Counted from the stretch's first letter, positions 49,504 through 63,062 are shown. The stretch is DNA of 64,000 nucleotides from Serpula lacrymans var. lacrymans S7.9 (GCF_000218685.1 NW_006763290.1:5544908-5608907), one strand, 5' to 3'. Notes: a model not told the origin generated them from the sequence alone. Program-made: numbers and translations.

Positions 49504-51435
49504 ATGGATTCATATCCTATTCCTGTCGGTGGGGCATCCTTGCTGCTGTCGTTTCGTTTGAAAAGCAAGACAACTTTGGTTCTGGGTTCAAACTCATTGG
49601 CAGCGTCTCGTGCATTCTCTGCTCTCGAAGCAGATTCAGCCGTCGTAATCCTCACAAAAGGGGGGAGAAAGGCTGTTTGCGACGAACTTAGATGGAGGGC
49701 AGACCACAATCAACTTGTCGTCTTAGACTGGGATTCGCTGGCGACCACATCGAACACCTCGTCCTCAGATCGTGATATCGAAGCCCTTGATGCTTATCTC
49801 GCCTCTTCTCCAGAAGTAACACTCGTGTGTGTAACCGATACTGTATTGGGTATCGACAACAATCAACGTCGGTCTCATGCCTCTGCTGCTCATATCCATC
49901 GTGTTTGTCGCGCCCGCAACATCCCAGTCAATGTGACCGACATGCCTGATCTGTGCGATTTTTCATTTTCGTCTACGCACAGGTTTTTGGATGCAGAAAC
50001 AGGCGAACGCACTGCATTGCAAGTTTCAGTAACAACTAACGGTCAGGGATGTCGTCTGGCAGGTAGACTGCGGAGGGAGATCGTGGCCAGTTTACCGAAG
50101 GAAGTCGGGGCTGCTGTGCGAAATATGGGAAAGTTGCGGAACATGGTGAAGGCTTCACATACGTTAGAAGAACATGATACAGAGGAAGAGTTAAACGAAG
50201 ATAGTGCAGTCACCACTCCTAATCGGCCGGTCCCGTCGCGCAGCAATTCAGAAACTGCTGCTGAAGCTGCAAGGCGTCGCATGAAATGGGTAGCGCAGGT
50301 CAGCGAATACTGGCCCTTGAATCGTCTAGCCCATATGACAGACAAGGAGATGCTTGAGGTTTTGAACGATAATACTTTGTCGAGTTGTCCGCCAAAAGGA
50401 TTGATGCCAAGCGTTGGGTCAGGGCTTGACTCACCCAGTGATCTTACACAAATCGGTATACACGACCTTTCACTCTTATCCCCATCCGCTCAACCTAGAG
50501 GGAGAATTCTCCTTGTTGGCTCTGGCCCTGGTCACCCTTCTCTGCTCACGCTAGCAACTCACAAAGCTCTCACTAAACATGCAAACCTGGTTTTGTCGGA
50601 CAAACTTGTCCCCGCTGCTGTTCTCAAACTTATTCCGCCAGAAGTGGAAGTACGCATCGCTCGCAAATTTCCAGGAAACGCTGAGGGTGCTCAGACTGAG
50701 ATGATGGAAGCCGCCGTTGAGGCTGCCAAACGAGGTCTTACTGTCGTTCGTGTATGTGTCCGTCTAACAAAAGTGGCTCAGAACGTTTTTAACTGGTAAT
50801 TTTTGCAGTTGAAACAGGGAGATCCGGTTGTATATGGTCGTGCTGGTGAAGAAGTGTTGTATTTCCGCTCACACGGATATGAGCCTCTCGTCGTCCCAGG
50901 CGTAAGCTCTGCTTTAGCTGCACCAACGTTCGCTGGCATACCGGTTACGCAACGCGGAGTTGCAGAGTCTTTCATTGTCTGCACTGGTGTAGGAAGACAG
51001 GGGAAGGATGTGAAACTTCCAGGGTACGAGCGGGGAAGAACGCTCTTGATTTTGATGGGTGTCGCGCGATTACCACAAGTACTTGCCGCTCTGCAGGAAG
51101 ATGGCGAAGGACTGAAGGTCACCTCACGACGCGATGGCGAGGCTTATCCTTCGCATACGCCTATAGCGATAATCGAGCGAGGGTCGATGCCCGATCAACG
51201 CGTGATCGCATCTACGTTGAAAAATGTATTGGCTGCGCTTGATAGTGTAGGTGAACAGCGTCCACCTGGTATGATAATTGTAGGGTGGTCTGTTCTGGCC
51301 CTCTGTGGACAGGGCGACATGACCGTCCTTGATGAAGGGGCATCAAGCAAGGATGAAGACAGGGTGAGAACTTGGCTTGGGAAAAACGAGTGGAGAGTTA
51401 CAGAGGGTTTAGATTCCGGATGGCGGTATCTATAA
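49504..51435 (+). CDS. MET1: Siroheme enzyme: uroporphyrinogen-III C-methyltransferase with Met8-like N-domain
   Basis: Makes precorrin-2 for siroheme, the cofactor of sulfite and nitrite reductases. Two exons (49504-50751, 50809-51435) give 624 residues. The N-terminal ~230 residues resemble the Met8/CysG Rossmann domain (TTLVLGSNSLAASRAFSALE, NVTDMPDLCDFSF, LAGRLRREIVASLP). The C-terminal SUMT domain shows LLVGSGPGHPSLLT, LVLSDKLV, LKQGDPVVYGRAGEE, PGVSSALAAPTFAGIPVTQR and TLLILMGV. Whether the N-domain still works as precorrin-2 dehydrogenase/ferrochelatase is uncertain: its first loop reads GSNSLAA, less glycine-rich than a standard GxGxxA NAD loop. Confidence 0.9.
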
Positions 51436-51646
51436 CTACTAGAGTAACTTATATCTGTACATTTGTTTATGTTGTACAGGTACTGAATTATATTGACTTA
51501 AGCACTGTAGTCTGATCGCCACTGGCACGTGATACGTGACAGCTCGCGTATGTGCACGTGCAGTAATCATCGTAAGGTCACGCCTTCAACGTGCTTTCTG
51601 CCTTTTCCAACGAGCTTTGTACTAACGTTTCGGTTTACCTTTCAGA

Positions 51647-54600
51647 ATGCCTCCAAGGCGGTCGACGCGTTCAACACAGAGATCGGTGGAGCCTACTGTC
51701 ATTGAAGCTCCTGCACCAGGAAAACGCAAGCGTGGACAACTTGCAGACGATGATAACGCCGAAGAAAAGGAAAACGTCGCGAAATCCCGTTTACGAACGC
51801 GCAGAGCCTCTTCGACTAAGCCCACTGCAAGTACGTCGACGCGTACTACAATCATCACTATCTCGGACGATGAGGAGCCCCCTGCTGAGAAGCCTGCTCG
51901 CAAGGGAAGGAAACCTGCGTCAGGAAAACGCTCTGTCCGGTCGAAGAAGGATCAACCAGTTGAGGAGGAGCCGGGAAAAATAGACGATGCCTTGATGGAC
52001 GTATCAGAAGTCGACGAAGCTGATGCTCCGGTTACTCCGAAGGCTGTAAAGACAGAATCACTCTCCGTAGCGAACAATGCTGAAAGCGGACCTTCTGCTC
52101 CTTCAATTCCGCCACCTTCTGCAAAGGATGACGAAGATGACATCGATGGCTTTTTGAGGGAAGTCGAACAAACCCCGCGCAGAGGCGGTAGTAAAGGAAG
52201 GCGCGCCAGCAGTCAAATATCATCTAGCGAACCCGTGACTGCCCAAATCTCGAAGCCTGTGCTGGAGGCAGTCGAGGAAGAAGAGGCATCATTACTTGAA
52301 CCTGTTAGCCAACCTCAGGCTGAAACCCAGCCTACCGCTCCAGCTGAAGAACCTCAAGGTCCTAAATCTCGTCTCGTGATCCATAAGATGGCCTTAATCA
52401 ATTTCAAGAGTTACGCTGGCAGGCAAGAGATTGGGCCATTTCATAAGGTACTTAATACTAAATATATCTAATCAATTACGTTCTTACCTTTTGCTACAGT
52501 CTTTTTCATCTATTGTAGGACCCAACGGCTCAGGAAAATCAAACACAATAGATGCTTTGCTATTCGTGTTTGGGTATCGTGCTGCGAAGATGAGACAGGG
52601 CAAATTGTCAGAGCTCATTCATAATTCGGCACGGTATCCAGATCTGGACGACTGTAGCGTCGAAGTTCATTTCCGAGAAATAGTTGATTTGGTGCGCCTT
52701 TTCTTTGTCGATGCAGGGACCATTCTCTTATCTATCTCTTCTAGCCTGGTCCTGACGCATACAAGGTCGTGCCCGGCTCACGACTTGTCGTTTCCCGCAC
52801 AGCATATAGGAATAACAGCAGCAAATATACAATCAATGGACGCACGAGTAACTATACTGAAGTGCAAACCTTACTCAAAGGAAGGGGAATTGATCTAGAT
52901 CACAAGCGTTTCTTGATCTTACAAGTATGTGACGTTTTCGCAGGTGGTGCATTAGTTGAATATCTTCGCACAGGGAGAAGTAGAATCTATAGCACAGATG
53001 AAACCCAAGGCCCAAACCGAGCATGAAGACGGTCTTCTTGAGTATCTAGAAGATATCATCGGAACTTCGAAATATAAAGAGCCGATCGATGAAGCTCTCG
53101 TTGCGATGGACCGACTCTCTGAAGACAGGACTGAGAAGCTTAATCGTCTCCGCATTGTTGAACGAGAAAAGAACGCTCTGGAAGTACAGAAGAAGGAAGC
53201 AGAAGATTACCTCCGACTGCAAAATGACCATGTTAAAGCGCTGTCGAGATTGTGGCAATATTACCTGTGGAAGTGTCTTTTGAACGAGGACAGTTTCTCG
53301 AAGGCCATTGTGAGCAATATCTCTGTACACTACGCTCTATGCGTTGACAGATCACTTTTGTAGGAACGAATTGCAAAAGAGCTAGCTGACGAGACTGAGA
53401 GAAATAAGGACGATATCACCCATCTTGAAATGCTCGAGAAGCATTATACAGAGCGTGGAAAAGCCTACGAAGTAAGTGTTGTCTTTGTCTGTAAGGACAG
53501 TATATTGAGCTGTTTTCTCCAGGAAGTCAAAGCTGCGGCCGCAGTGGCCCTTAAGGATTTAGCTGCCCATGAAAAGCAGGAAGTCGGCCTTGAAGAAAGG
53601 CGTAAACACGCGACCAGCAAAATGAAGAAGCTTAAGAAATCACTGTTGGACGTAAGTAGCAATACTGTTAATATGTCGATATGTTTTGACAGTGTGAGGA
53701 CTTCAGGACGAAAGTTCTAGAAACGATGCTCTTCGTGCTATCTCGGAAAGTACTGCAAAGATGGAGCGGAAGAAAACCGAGATAGATGAACATGAGGCAA
53801 ACCTTGAACAAGAAGAGAAGGTTCTGGAGGGGATTCGTGATAGTTTGAAAGGTATGTATCCAAATGTATTATATGAGTTGCTTCACTTATCTTATTTTTA
53901 GACAAGACGCAAGTTTTCCATAATCAGATTGAAGTGAAACAGAAAGAGCTTCAACCATGGACCGCTAAGATCAACGCAAAACAAGCAGAGATTGACGTCG
54001 CAACAAGCGAGCGTGATGCTTTGGTCAAAAAAGCTGACGTCATGAAGGAGGCCAGCAAGGAAGCGCAGCAAGCTCTGGAGAAGTTGCAGTCCGACCAAGA
54101 AGCCAAGGTTTGTATACTCTGTTCTTAATGCTGTACGTCTTCTTAAGATGTATCCGCCAGCTCAACGAACTTGATGGCTTGAAAACCGATAAGAAGAATC
54201 TTCAACAGGAGATCCAGGCTAGTCAAAGGAAACAGCAGGTCTGCATATCTTCCTAGCAGTGAAATTGTCATTAAGCAAACCTCCTGTAGGATGCCCAAAC
54301 TCGCGTGCAGGACTTGCGTTCTAAGGCATCGTCACTGCGTCAGAAGGCTGATGAAGCAAAGGCATCCCAGCAAGCTAGCACTTCGCAGAACAAAGTGCTA
54401 GACAGTCTTACGCGGCTGAAGCAAACTGGCCGGATCGAAGGTTTCCATGTAAGTTATTCGATGTTCCCTTTGACACTAGTACTTAACATTTACAGGGTCG
54501 CCTTGGTAGTCTTGGGACTATTCCAGACAAATACGATGTCGCAGTATCTACTGCTTGTGGAGCTCTCAATAATCTGGTTGTCGACACAGTCGATCAGGGA

Positions 54601-57135
54601 CAGGGTTGTATCGAATATTTGCGAAAACAGAACATTGGTCGAGCTTCTTTTATGGTCCTCGAAAAGTTACACCAGAATGATGGCATGCGGAAAATGTCTA
54701 CACCGGAGAACGTTCCAAGATTGTTCGACCTCATACAACCCAAGGAACCACGTTTTGCGGCAGCCTTCTACAAGGGTGTCAGCAATACTCTTGTTGCGGA
54801 TAATCTAGACCAGGCCAATCGCATTGCATTTGGGGGACAACGTAGATGGAGAGTTGTGACTCTTGCTGGTCAGCTTATTGATTCATCCGGTACTATGTCC
54901 GGAGGAGGAAACCATGTCGCAAGAGGTGGTATGAGCTCTAAATTGCAAGCGGAGGCTGTTCGACCAGAAGTCCTTCGTACGATGGAACGTGACAGCGAGG
55001 TGGCTGCTCAAGAGCTTGATGAGGCCCTGAGGGACTTGCGCAGCTTCGAACTGGAGGTTGAGCGTATTGCAAAGTCTGGCCCGCAGATTGATCTCGATTT
55101 CGAAAAACTTAATCTCGCTATTCAAACGGGTACGAAGCGTATTGCAGATGCAGAGAAGCGAGTACGCGATCTAAAGTAAGTTTTCACATCCGTTGGTGTG
55201 TCTCTCCTCATAGTTGTGGTGTAGGTCCCAAAGCAAACCTGATGCTGGCGATACCGCTCGTATATCAGCACTAGAGAAGGAGGTTGACTCGTCCTCTGAA
55301 GAGCTAGCAGAACTTCAAGAGAGATCGGGGGCAATAGAGTCGGCTATCAATGCTCTAGAGAAGAAGATCCTGGATATTGGTGGTGCCAGGTTACTGACAC
55401 AGAAATCAAAGGTGGACGGCATTCGTCTCCGCATTAACATTGCAAACGATGAAATCACGAAGGCAGAGGTTGCCAAGGCTAAGGCGGAGAAAGATTCCAC
55501 TAAGCTCGGTTCAGCCATCGAGACCAACACCACCAGCTTAAATGACGCTGAAAGCGAACTCGCAGAGCTGAACGAGAAACTTGAGGAGTGTGCGCAATAT
55601 GTGACGGAGCTTCGCTCGAAGGTGGAGGCCGCACAAGCTGCAGCAGAATACTCAAAGGATGACTTGGATAATCTCAAAGCCGAGTTAGACACCAAAACAG
55701 AAGAAATTCAGGCTTTCAGGCAAAAAGAAGTCGGTTTCCCTTCCGTCCCTATGTTCTCGAATTACTGGTATTAACCTCCCTTACAGATGGAACTTCAGCA
55801 GTCTCTGAACGACACCAAGAAGGAAGCCGCAGAGAATGAGCGTACTCTTCTTCATTGGCGTGCTGAGCATGATAAACTCAAATTGGAAGACATAGAGTAC
55901 GTTCTCTGCCCTTCTCTCGGCCATCTTAGACTAACTCCCGATCAGCGATGACGACGAGGATGAAGAGGAGGACAAAGCTGATGATCCTCCTGAGGCTGCC
56001 GAGGATCCAGAGGCCCCCGGAGCAGAAGTCAAGCAAGAGCCTGGGGAAAGTATACCCGTGAAGAAGGAGAAAACTCGTCATCGAACACCATCCAATGAAT
56101 TGCATATATACAGTGCTGAAGAGCTTGCCCGCTTTAAGAAGAGGGAGCTTATTGCTGATTCTGAATTGCTGGATGGTATGTCCTCGACTCGAAGTCTTTA
56201 AGATTCTTGGACAAACGCATTTTATTGGTCAGAAAAACTCAAGAATGCCAAACCAAACTTGGGCGTCCTCAAAGAATACAAGAAACGTGAAGAGGAATTC
56301 TTCAATCGTGCCAAGGACCTCGACCAGACCACTGAAGCTCGTGATGCGCAGAAGCATAAGTATGATGGTCTGAGGAAACAACGTCTTGACGAATTTATGG
56401 CAGGCTTCAGCATGATTTCTACGAAGTTGAAGGAAATGTATCAGGTCTGTTTGCACACACGTACAGGGATCGTTCGATTTGCAAATATTGACATCTTTTA
56501 CAGATGATTACTTTAGGAGGTAACGCCGAGCTCGAACTAGTCGACAGTATGGACCCCTTTTCAGAAGGCATTATCTTCAGCGTTATGCCACCCAAGAAAA
56601 GCTGGAAGAATATCTCGAATCTGTCTGGTGGTGAAAAGGTGACACATCCTATTTTCACGTATTATTTTTTCTTTTACCTATTCTTCTCAGACACTCAGTT
56701 CCCTGGCTCTGGTTTTCGCCCTTCACGTTTTCAAGGTCATTGTCGTGTTACCTTGGGCGGTGTACATTAAGTTGACCCATTTTCTATAGCCAACTCCCCT
56801 CTACTTCATGGACGAAATTGATGCAGCGTTGGACTTCAGGAACGTTTCCATTGTAGCGAACTACATTAAGGATCGCACAAAAAACGCCCAATTCATTATT
56901 ATATCCCTTAGGTATTTCTATATGTTCACAGTTATCGTTCGTGGTTGCTAATAAGTTTTCAGAAATGACATGTTTGAGCTCAGTCATCGACTGATTGGTA
57001 TCTATAAAACAGCGAATGCAACGCAAAGTGTGTACAGCCTCACCTTTTTGCAGAATAGTGCTCATCTCTTTACGTTCAGGCATATCAATTGATAATCATG
57101 CTCTTACAAATGTACCTATCAAAGTTGCATCATGA
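51647..57135 (+). CDS. SMC4: Condensin subunit SMC4
   Basis: ATPase of condensin, needed for mitotic chromosome compaction. About 1,500 residues in many exons. A ~240-residue disordered, charged N-terminus (MPPRRSTRSTQRSVEPT) precedes LVIHKMALINFKSYAG. Walker A is GPNGSGKSNTIDALLFVFG; HNSARYPDLDDCSVEVHF and the Q-loop to GEVESIAQMKPKA follow. Two long coiled coils flank the hinge (about 54,430-54,900: GRLGSLGTIPDKYDVAVSTA and DSSGTMSGGG). An acidic insertion (DDDEDEEEDKADD) lies near 55,945. The C-lobe has the ABC signature LSGGEKTLSSLALVFALHVF, Walker B TPLYFMDEIDAALD and the ending SIDNHALTNVP. The ending and hinge distinguish SMC4 from SMC1-3. Confidence 0.95.
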
Positions 57136-57217
57136 TGGGTTTTCTTGTGGTGGACAGGTCATCTTAATATATTTTTCAAAGATCAATTGTATTAGTTCAT
57201 GTAATTCTATTAAGCTA

Positions 57218-58805
57218 TTACCCTTGCTCTCGTTGTAAGGGAACACTGATGCGTACCCAATCACCCAATGTGTTGTCTTCCCAAGAAGTTTCGATGAGGT
57301 GGAAAGCCTCATCAATATCGTCACGTTGATAATCTAATGGTAGCAGGAAAGGTGGCTGAGCTGCAAACCAGGGATGACGAAGCGCCGTAGCAGCTCGAAG
57401 ACGTCTATCCTGTGGATAAACCAGTAATCGGTGGATGAGGTCGAGAGGAGTCGGAGATGCTGATTCAGGGGGAGCATGAGTCGTCGTATCGATGACCTCA
57501 TTCTTTAGAGACGGAGGTAGATTTGGAAGAAGGATATGGAGATCAACAGGGGGAACATCGACGAAAGACACTTTTGGCGCATCCGGTAAGTTTAGAAAGG
57601 TCTATAAAAAAAAGCACGTCACTACGGCTGTACGTATGAGACTAGGTGGGCGGGAACAGTACCGGCCAGGTGGTTTCGTTTGGTGTACCACGAGTTTTGA
57701 AAATACTCCAGGCCAGACCAATTTCACCCACACGAGCATCAAACAGCGAGTCCCTGGACCATCTTGCTGATGGATCGCTTGGACGAACATCTGGAGGTAT
57801 TATGAAAGGTTCTTTCTCTGTGATCGTGTCATTGGGAGATAGATCGAGGTCACGCATAATTTCGTCGTCGTCGTCAAATTCGCCGTGCACCCGCGAAAGC
57901 CTAAGAGAAGTGAAGAACTCCGCAAACGTTGTCCCAAGACTCCACAGATCGATAGCAGAGGCGTCGTACGTCCGGGGACCAAACAAAAGCTCAGGTGCAC
58001 GATAAGGCCTGAAAGGTTGGGAATCAGAAACAACTCGAGTCTATAGGCATGAAAGAGGGACGTACCCCGTTGAGACTTCAAAATACATCTTGTCTGGATA
58101 CTCAGGCCATAGATCGTGTTCTTTACACGCTTCGTCATCGTGCTCCCTCCATGATATGCCAAAGTCGATAAGTTTGACATAGCCAGTTTCGGTGAGAAGA
58201 ATGTTAGTAGGTTTGATATCACGGTGTGCGATTTTGCGGGATGGGTCGTGTAAGTATGCAACAGCACAGATGACCTGAAACATGATTGATTTGGCTAACA
58301 CCACGAAACGTTGCTCTTTCGGAGTCGGCCCACTTGAGTCCATCAACGAGACGAGAGGGTGAGGGGAGAAATTCAGCGTAGAAAGGAGATCTGACAGGCG
58401 ATATTGCACAAAGGGCATCCAAAATTTCAGGTTCTCGGTTTTTCTGTTGATCTTGAAGCCAAGAATAGAGACGACCTATTCTCAGATAAGCAAAGATAGC
58501 GAGTTAAAAGGTGAACAGGGTATCACCGACATTTGGGTGTGATAGTGAAGCCAAGATCCTAAGTTCTTTTACGATGTCGTGGGGTTCACGAACATAATCC
58601 TCGTGGATCGTGGATGATTTTACAGCTATCACTCGTGTTTGTTGGCCATCGCAAGTAACTGTTGCACGCGAAACAACAGATACTACACCCTCTGCTATTG
58701 TTTCTAACTGAAGCTGGGACTGCGATGTGGTCAGATTGATACATGTAGAACGAGCTCCAACTTGAAACTAACAGGATCGATGTTAAGCGCATCTGGAGAG
58801 TCCAT
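57218..58805 (-). CDS. Cak1/Csk1-like CDK-activating protein kinase
   Basis: Ser/Thr kinase of the CMGC group. It shows [10 protein letters not shown] (ATP Lys), [20 protein letters not shown] (catalytic loop), IDFGISW (DFG), [20 protein letters not shown] (P+1 loop), [13 protein letters not shown] and [20 protein letters not shown]. The glycine-rich loop is replaced by [13 protein letters not shown], a feature shared with Cak1. Together with the activation-segment length this suggests a CDK-activating kinase of the Cak1/Csk1 type. About 430 residues, several introns. ATG 58805 is taken as start, but an in-frame upstream stretch (LESYFEGGTSN) makes a further 5' exon possible. Convergent with SMC4, 82 bp between stops. 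Confidence 0.82.
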
Positions 58806-59069
58806 ATTGCTCGTTCCACCCTCAAAGTAGCTTTCTAGATAGTTATCGGCCTAAGCAATTGTCGCGTAAAAAATCATGAATGTTCGATTACAAGTGTAAG
58901 CTAAGGCATAGGTAAACTTAGTAGGAAAAGCTGAGCCCAAGCCTGAGATAGCAGGACAGCACAGCCACATGATAATCCTTTAACTACTGTCTCTGCATCG
59001 TTGTTCTTCTACGGCAACGACCATCCACTACATATAATATTTGCACTCCAATAGCACAGAAACGTTGAA

Positions 59070-60003
59070 ATGCCAGAGTCTAAGCATGACAAAAAATCCG
59101 ACGGAGCGAGTAGCAGTAAGCCCCTTGACGCCTTTATGCCCTCTTGCAGGTTATGGGCGTTCACAATGCTAATAAAAACGTTGTTCGTCTCAGATGAACG
59201 CTTACTTCTAGCTGCGCGCACGGATCATCTCGATATGCTGGTGGACCTATTTGAGGACAAAGACCTCGATATCAACTTTCAGGACGGGTAAGTTCGTTGT
59301 TGGACGAGCATAACTATAATCGTTTCATTGACCAGATGTATTTCAGGTTAGGGAATACAGGTGCTCAGTTTCATTTTATCTCTGTTATCTCACTCTCCTG
59401 AGACATAAATATCTTGATCCTATCATAGCCTTGCATTATGCGTAAGACAATCGCCCTTTCATCTACCACGAATCCGCTTATGAACAAATCTCTGGGGCTA
59501 TGCATCTACGACGATTATCTTGTTAGTGCATCAAATGGTTCTGTAAATGTCATCGAAGACATTCTTATGCACCCTCAATGTGATGTTGATCCAATAAATC
59601 GCCTCGAACGGGCTACTCCTCTCCATCTCGCAGTCAAACTCAAAGAAGACCGCGAAGCTATGCTTTTCATAGTAGATGAACTCCTCGATGCAGGGGCTAA
59701 TATGGCGTACGTATTTTCTCTCTCTCTTTCACACCGTATCTTCTTTTGTTCGCACAAATATATTGATAATGCGCCTTTTGCTCAGGATCAAGGACAAGAA
59801 TGGAGACACCGCGCTTGACCTCGTGCCAAAAAATGATACAGAAGTACGTACATTGTTCCAAAGAGCGCAGGCAGAATTAGCTATATCAGCGGATGACATA
59901 GCAAGTGGTACGCGAATAATCTTTATCTCGTCCTCTGCTATAGTAATGACATTGCTCTTCAGACGAAGATGAAGGTGGGCCTGGTTCGGGCTCGGACGAA
60001 TAG
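59070..60003 (+). CDS. Small ankyrin-repeat protein
   Basis: About 185 residues over six short exons. N-terminus MPESKHDKKSDGASS is polar. Repeats: ERLLLAARTDHLDMLVDLFE, GNTALHYAASNGSVNVIEDI, ATPLHLAVKL and NGDTALDLVPKND, the third and fourth with the TPLHLA/TALDL core. The C-terminus is acidic (DEDEGGPGSGSDE). Fungi have a conserved short cytosolic/nuclear protein of this layout, of unclear role. Divergent from the Cak1-like kinase with 264 bp between starts. Confidence 0.83.
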
Positions 60004-61396
60004 GATGGTCGCGTTTGTGAATATGTGAATATGTCCCATAATAAGAATACGAAATGTTGTAGATTTTGGAGTGGGCATGTAGGTTTAAATTATTAGTCAT
60101 CTGGTCATGTGTACGTCCTTTTGTTGAATCGTTTGTATGTGCCATTGTTGCTTTGATTCCGCAGCGCTATTTTTTGTAGAACACAATTTAAACCGTTGAA
60201 TGACCTCCAAGGATATATATCGACCATCGGTCCGGAAAACATGAGCTGCAGCTTCTGGATATATTAATAAATCGTTCAGCGAAATTGAGGCAGACTATTT
60301 TTTTTCTGCGCTACTTGCGTCTTTAACACGATCAGCTACGACGGGACCCCAGCCTCTGATTAACACTGAGGTAAACTTTAACATTGTCTCGCCATTTCTA
60401 CCTTGATTATCGTGTTTGCCAATTTAATGTGCGATCCCCTTAATGTGCGATTCCAATACAGGCCTCGTAATTTTGTACCTTCCAGGCGGTACAAGAACCA
60501 ATACCAGTACGTTCATAATTATCATCATTATCGATCGAACTTCATTTGGCTACTAGTTTATCGGCCAGATATCTATTGTTTACATCAACATTGCAGTCCT
60601 GCATTGTTGCATGGTGGGACAGCGAAAAACCTTCGTGAATAATAATCAATATCTATAGGGAAAAAAGATTGGATGCCCCTAATCCAAGAGCTCCAGGCAG
60701 AAAGGGGGGTGAGGTTTTGTTTTCGTCTAATGACCAACCTTATGTGACGCTCGGGAGAAAATCGGCAGCAGGAAGAAGCGATGGACGCGTTCTTTCACTA
60801 TCCCTGAGATCCAAAACCCCTGAGTGCCCTATTGACTCGCAAGGTTAGCCTACTGGTATAGGGGTAATGGGCTTCAAAAAATTGCTAACGACTTGGGGTA
60901 TTAGAGAGTAGAAGCTGAGACGATTCTTCGGATGTGAGTGTTGCTCAAATACGCTTTGCAAGATATCGCAGTTCACAAGAACAATTCTACCTTCAGATTT
61001 GGTCGCAGGGTGTGGTATCTGCATAGGCAATCAGAAGTGACATATATGAAGTTGTCATATTACGTCTGCCTGGTCCCATTACCTTGTAAAGATGTGACAC
61101 AGCCACATATCACTGATGAAGAAGCTCAACACGCGTTCTATAATTCAAAACTGCACCACGAGGCTGAGCTTAGAAAGTACTATGGTCATCAAGGTAGACG
61201 GTGTCGTGACTAGAAATGAATACTTATTTTGCGCAGGATCGATACGGAGGAACCATCGAAGTCCCTCTATTCTGGGCCTAAGATTTGGCGGGATGTGAAT
61301 GGAGGTCCTTATATTTCCGCAACTAACCTCTCATAAAACGGCACCCATATACCCAGACGATCCTCCAGCCCTCTCATACACAAAACAGTGGCCTCG
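60004..61396. other. 1.4 kb intergenic region
   Basis: AT-rich, no supported gene. It has a 12-bp direct repeat (TTAATGTGCGAT) at 60424-60435 and 60440-60451. The short frames around 60938-61298 have no family features and no codon pattern; decayed sequence cannot be excluded. Confidence 0.55.
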
Positions 61397-63062
61397 ATGG
61401 CACCCAACATTGACACCACAGATCCTAATTCCGCTTCCAACCTACGTAGTCTTGATGAACTAGACGACATGATCTCATCGACCAAACCCGACGAACCCGA
61501 GTCCATGTGGGCGCTCAAGTTCAAAATAACTAACAGGAAACAAAATTTTGCGCAGTGGAATAAGGATTGGGAAAAGGCTCTTGCTTCTTTGAAGGCGAGT
61601 GAGGTGTTCGTACTCTTGGCGAAGATTTGGCCGGAGGTCGGAGATGAGCAAAGGTCGTACGTTCAGTCTGCACGAGATAGCTTGATAAAGAAGCAGGAGG
61701 CAGCGAAGCATGTCATACAAGGGGCGTTTACAGATGGGCATTTTGAGACCATGTGGGTGCTGCTGGAAGAGTCGGAGCGGAAGAAGTATATTTTTAAGGG
61801 CTTAGAAGGCGCGTGTACGTCGGGGGGTTGGGGTGAGGACGGCCGTGCTCTGTGTCCAGAGATAGTTTCATCCATGCTACTAAAAGAAAGTGGGCAACCG
61901 TTCTACAAGCTTCTCTGCGAATATTTGGAGGCGATGCAATCCGCCACAGAACTGCCAGTCATGATCCCTAGTGCGTGGTGGGACAAGGCTTTAGACGAGA
62001 CTTCAAGGCCGTTGACAGAGAAAGATCATCTTGCATACCAGTCCTTATCCGTGAAAAGGCACGAATTCATTGGTAAGTACCTCCAGCTGAGTATATCATG
62101 TTCGAACTCACAGGATTTCTTTTCCTAGCATTCTTCGTAATGTACTCTGTAACATACTTCCTTGGAAGTATTGCCCATAAGACTGAAGGGATGAAACCTG
62201 TGATTGACATAATGAAGAACGTGGGCCCATCGTTCGCAGCTGGATTAGCGGCAACGAGGAAAGACTTGCGTGACAAACCAATCATTCGCTGCGAAAATTG
62301 CACCCTGGGTACTGAAGAACTTGGACCTAATATCCGGTTCATGGTGTGCAGCGCCTGTAGATCGAAATTGAATTTCGATATTCACTATTGCCCACAGTAA
62401 GCGATCCCTTACTACCGTTCTTTTCCCCTATTCACTGAGACAATTCCAGAAAATGTCAGGCAGGCGACTGGCCCAGACACAAAAAACATTGCGGAAAGAA
62501 GAAAGTTTCAAAAGGCCTTCCAGGCACCGCTGGAGACCGTATGTGGGCTTTCAAAAAAGTTCCCAATCTAGTGAAGGAAATCCCAACGGACTCGGATGGC
62601 TGTGCCAGCATCACCTCCCTTGGTTCTGGAACAGCTCATTATCCGCGGTCAGCAGCACTTAAGCGTCAGATGTCCATGATCGATGCAGACAAGAGCGCAG
62701 ACTACTTTTTATTCAACGAAGGCGGACAGCCAGTTCGATTCGCTGTCCATGATTTCACCACGAAGTTGACATTCCGAATTCTGCGTCTGAGCGCCATGTC
62801 GGAGGAAAGCAAGCAGGGGCTCGAGGCAATTGCGCAGTATATGATCAAGATCATGGGCCACATGCCTAGCCTTAGTCGGCACGTTATTTTGAGGCAGCTT
62901 AATGCAGAGTATGGAGATGACACCGAGACGAAGCTGATCGAGTTTGAAAGCAAAGGCCCGGACGATGGACGTACTTTCTTGGAATTAATGAGTCGCACCA
63001 TTGCCGCAGATTTTCCTAGGATTATGAGCACACCGGGGTTAGGCTTCCGAGGCCCACCTTAG
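61397..63062 (+). CDS. MYND zinc-finger protein, lineage-specific
   Basis: Three exons (61397-62072, 62114-62396, 62450-63062) sum to 523 residues in frame; start at ATG 61397. The first ~230 residues are helical (MWALKFKITNRKQNFAQWNK, HFETMWVLLEESERKKYIF). The MYND finger is CENCTLG, CSACRSKLNF, HYCPQKCQAGDWPRHKKHC, its last cysteines and His formed across the second intron. After it comes a helical C-terminal region (LSAMSEESKQGLEAIAQYMI, FLELMSRTIAADFPRI). There is no SET domain, so it is not a SMYD methyltransferase; a protein-binding role is inferred. Intron 1 is only 41 nt. Confidence 0.85.

Noticed and set aside
60938..61298. Short overlapping open frames on the + strand
   Set aside because: No conserved motif and no consistent splice sites; treated as intergenic.
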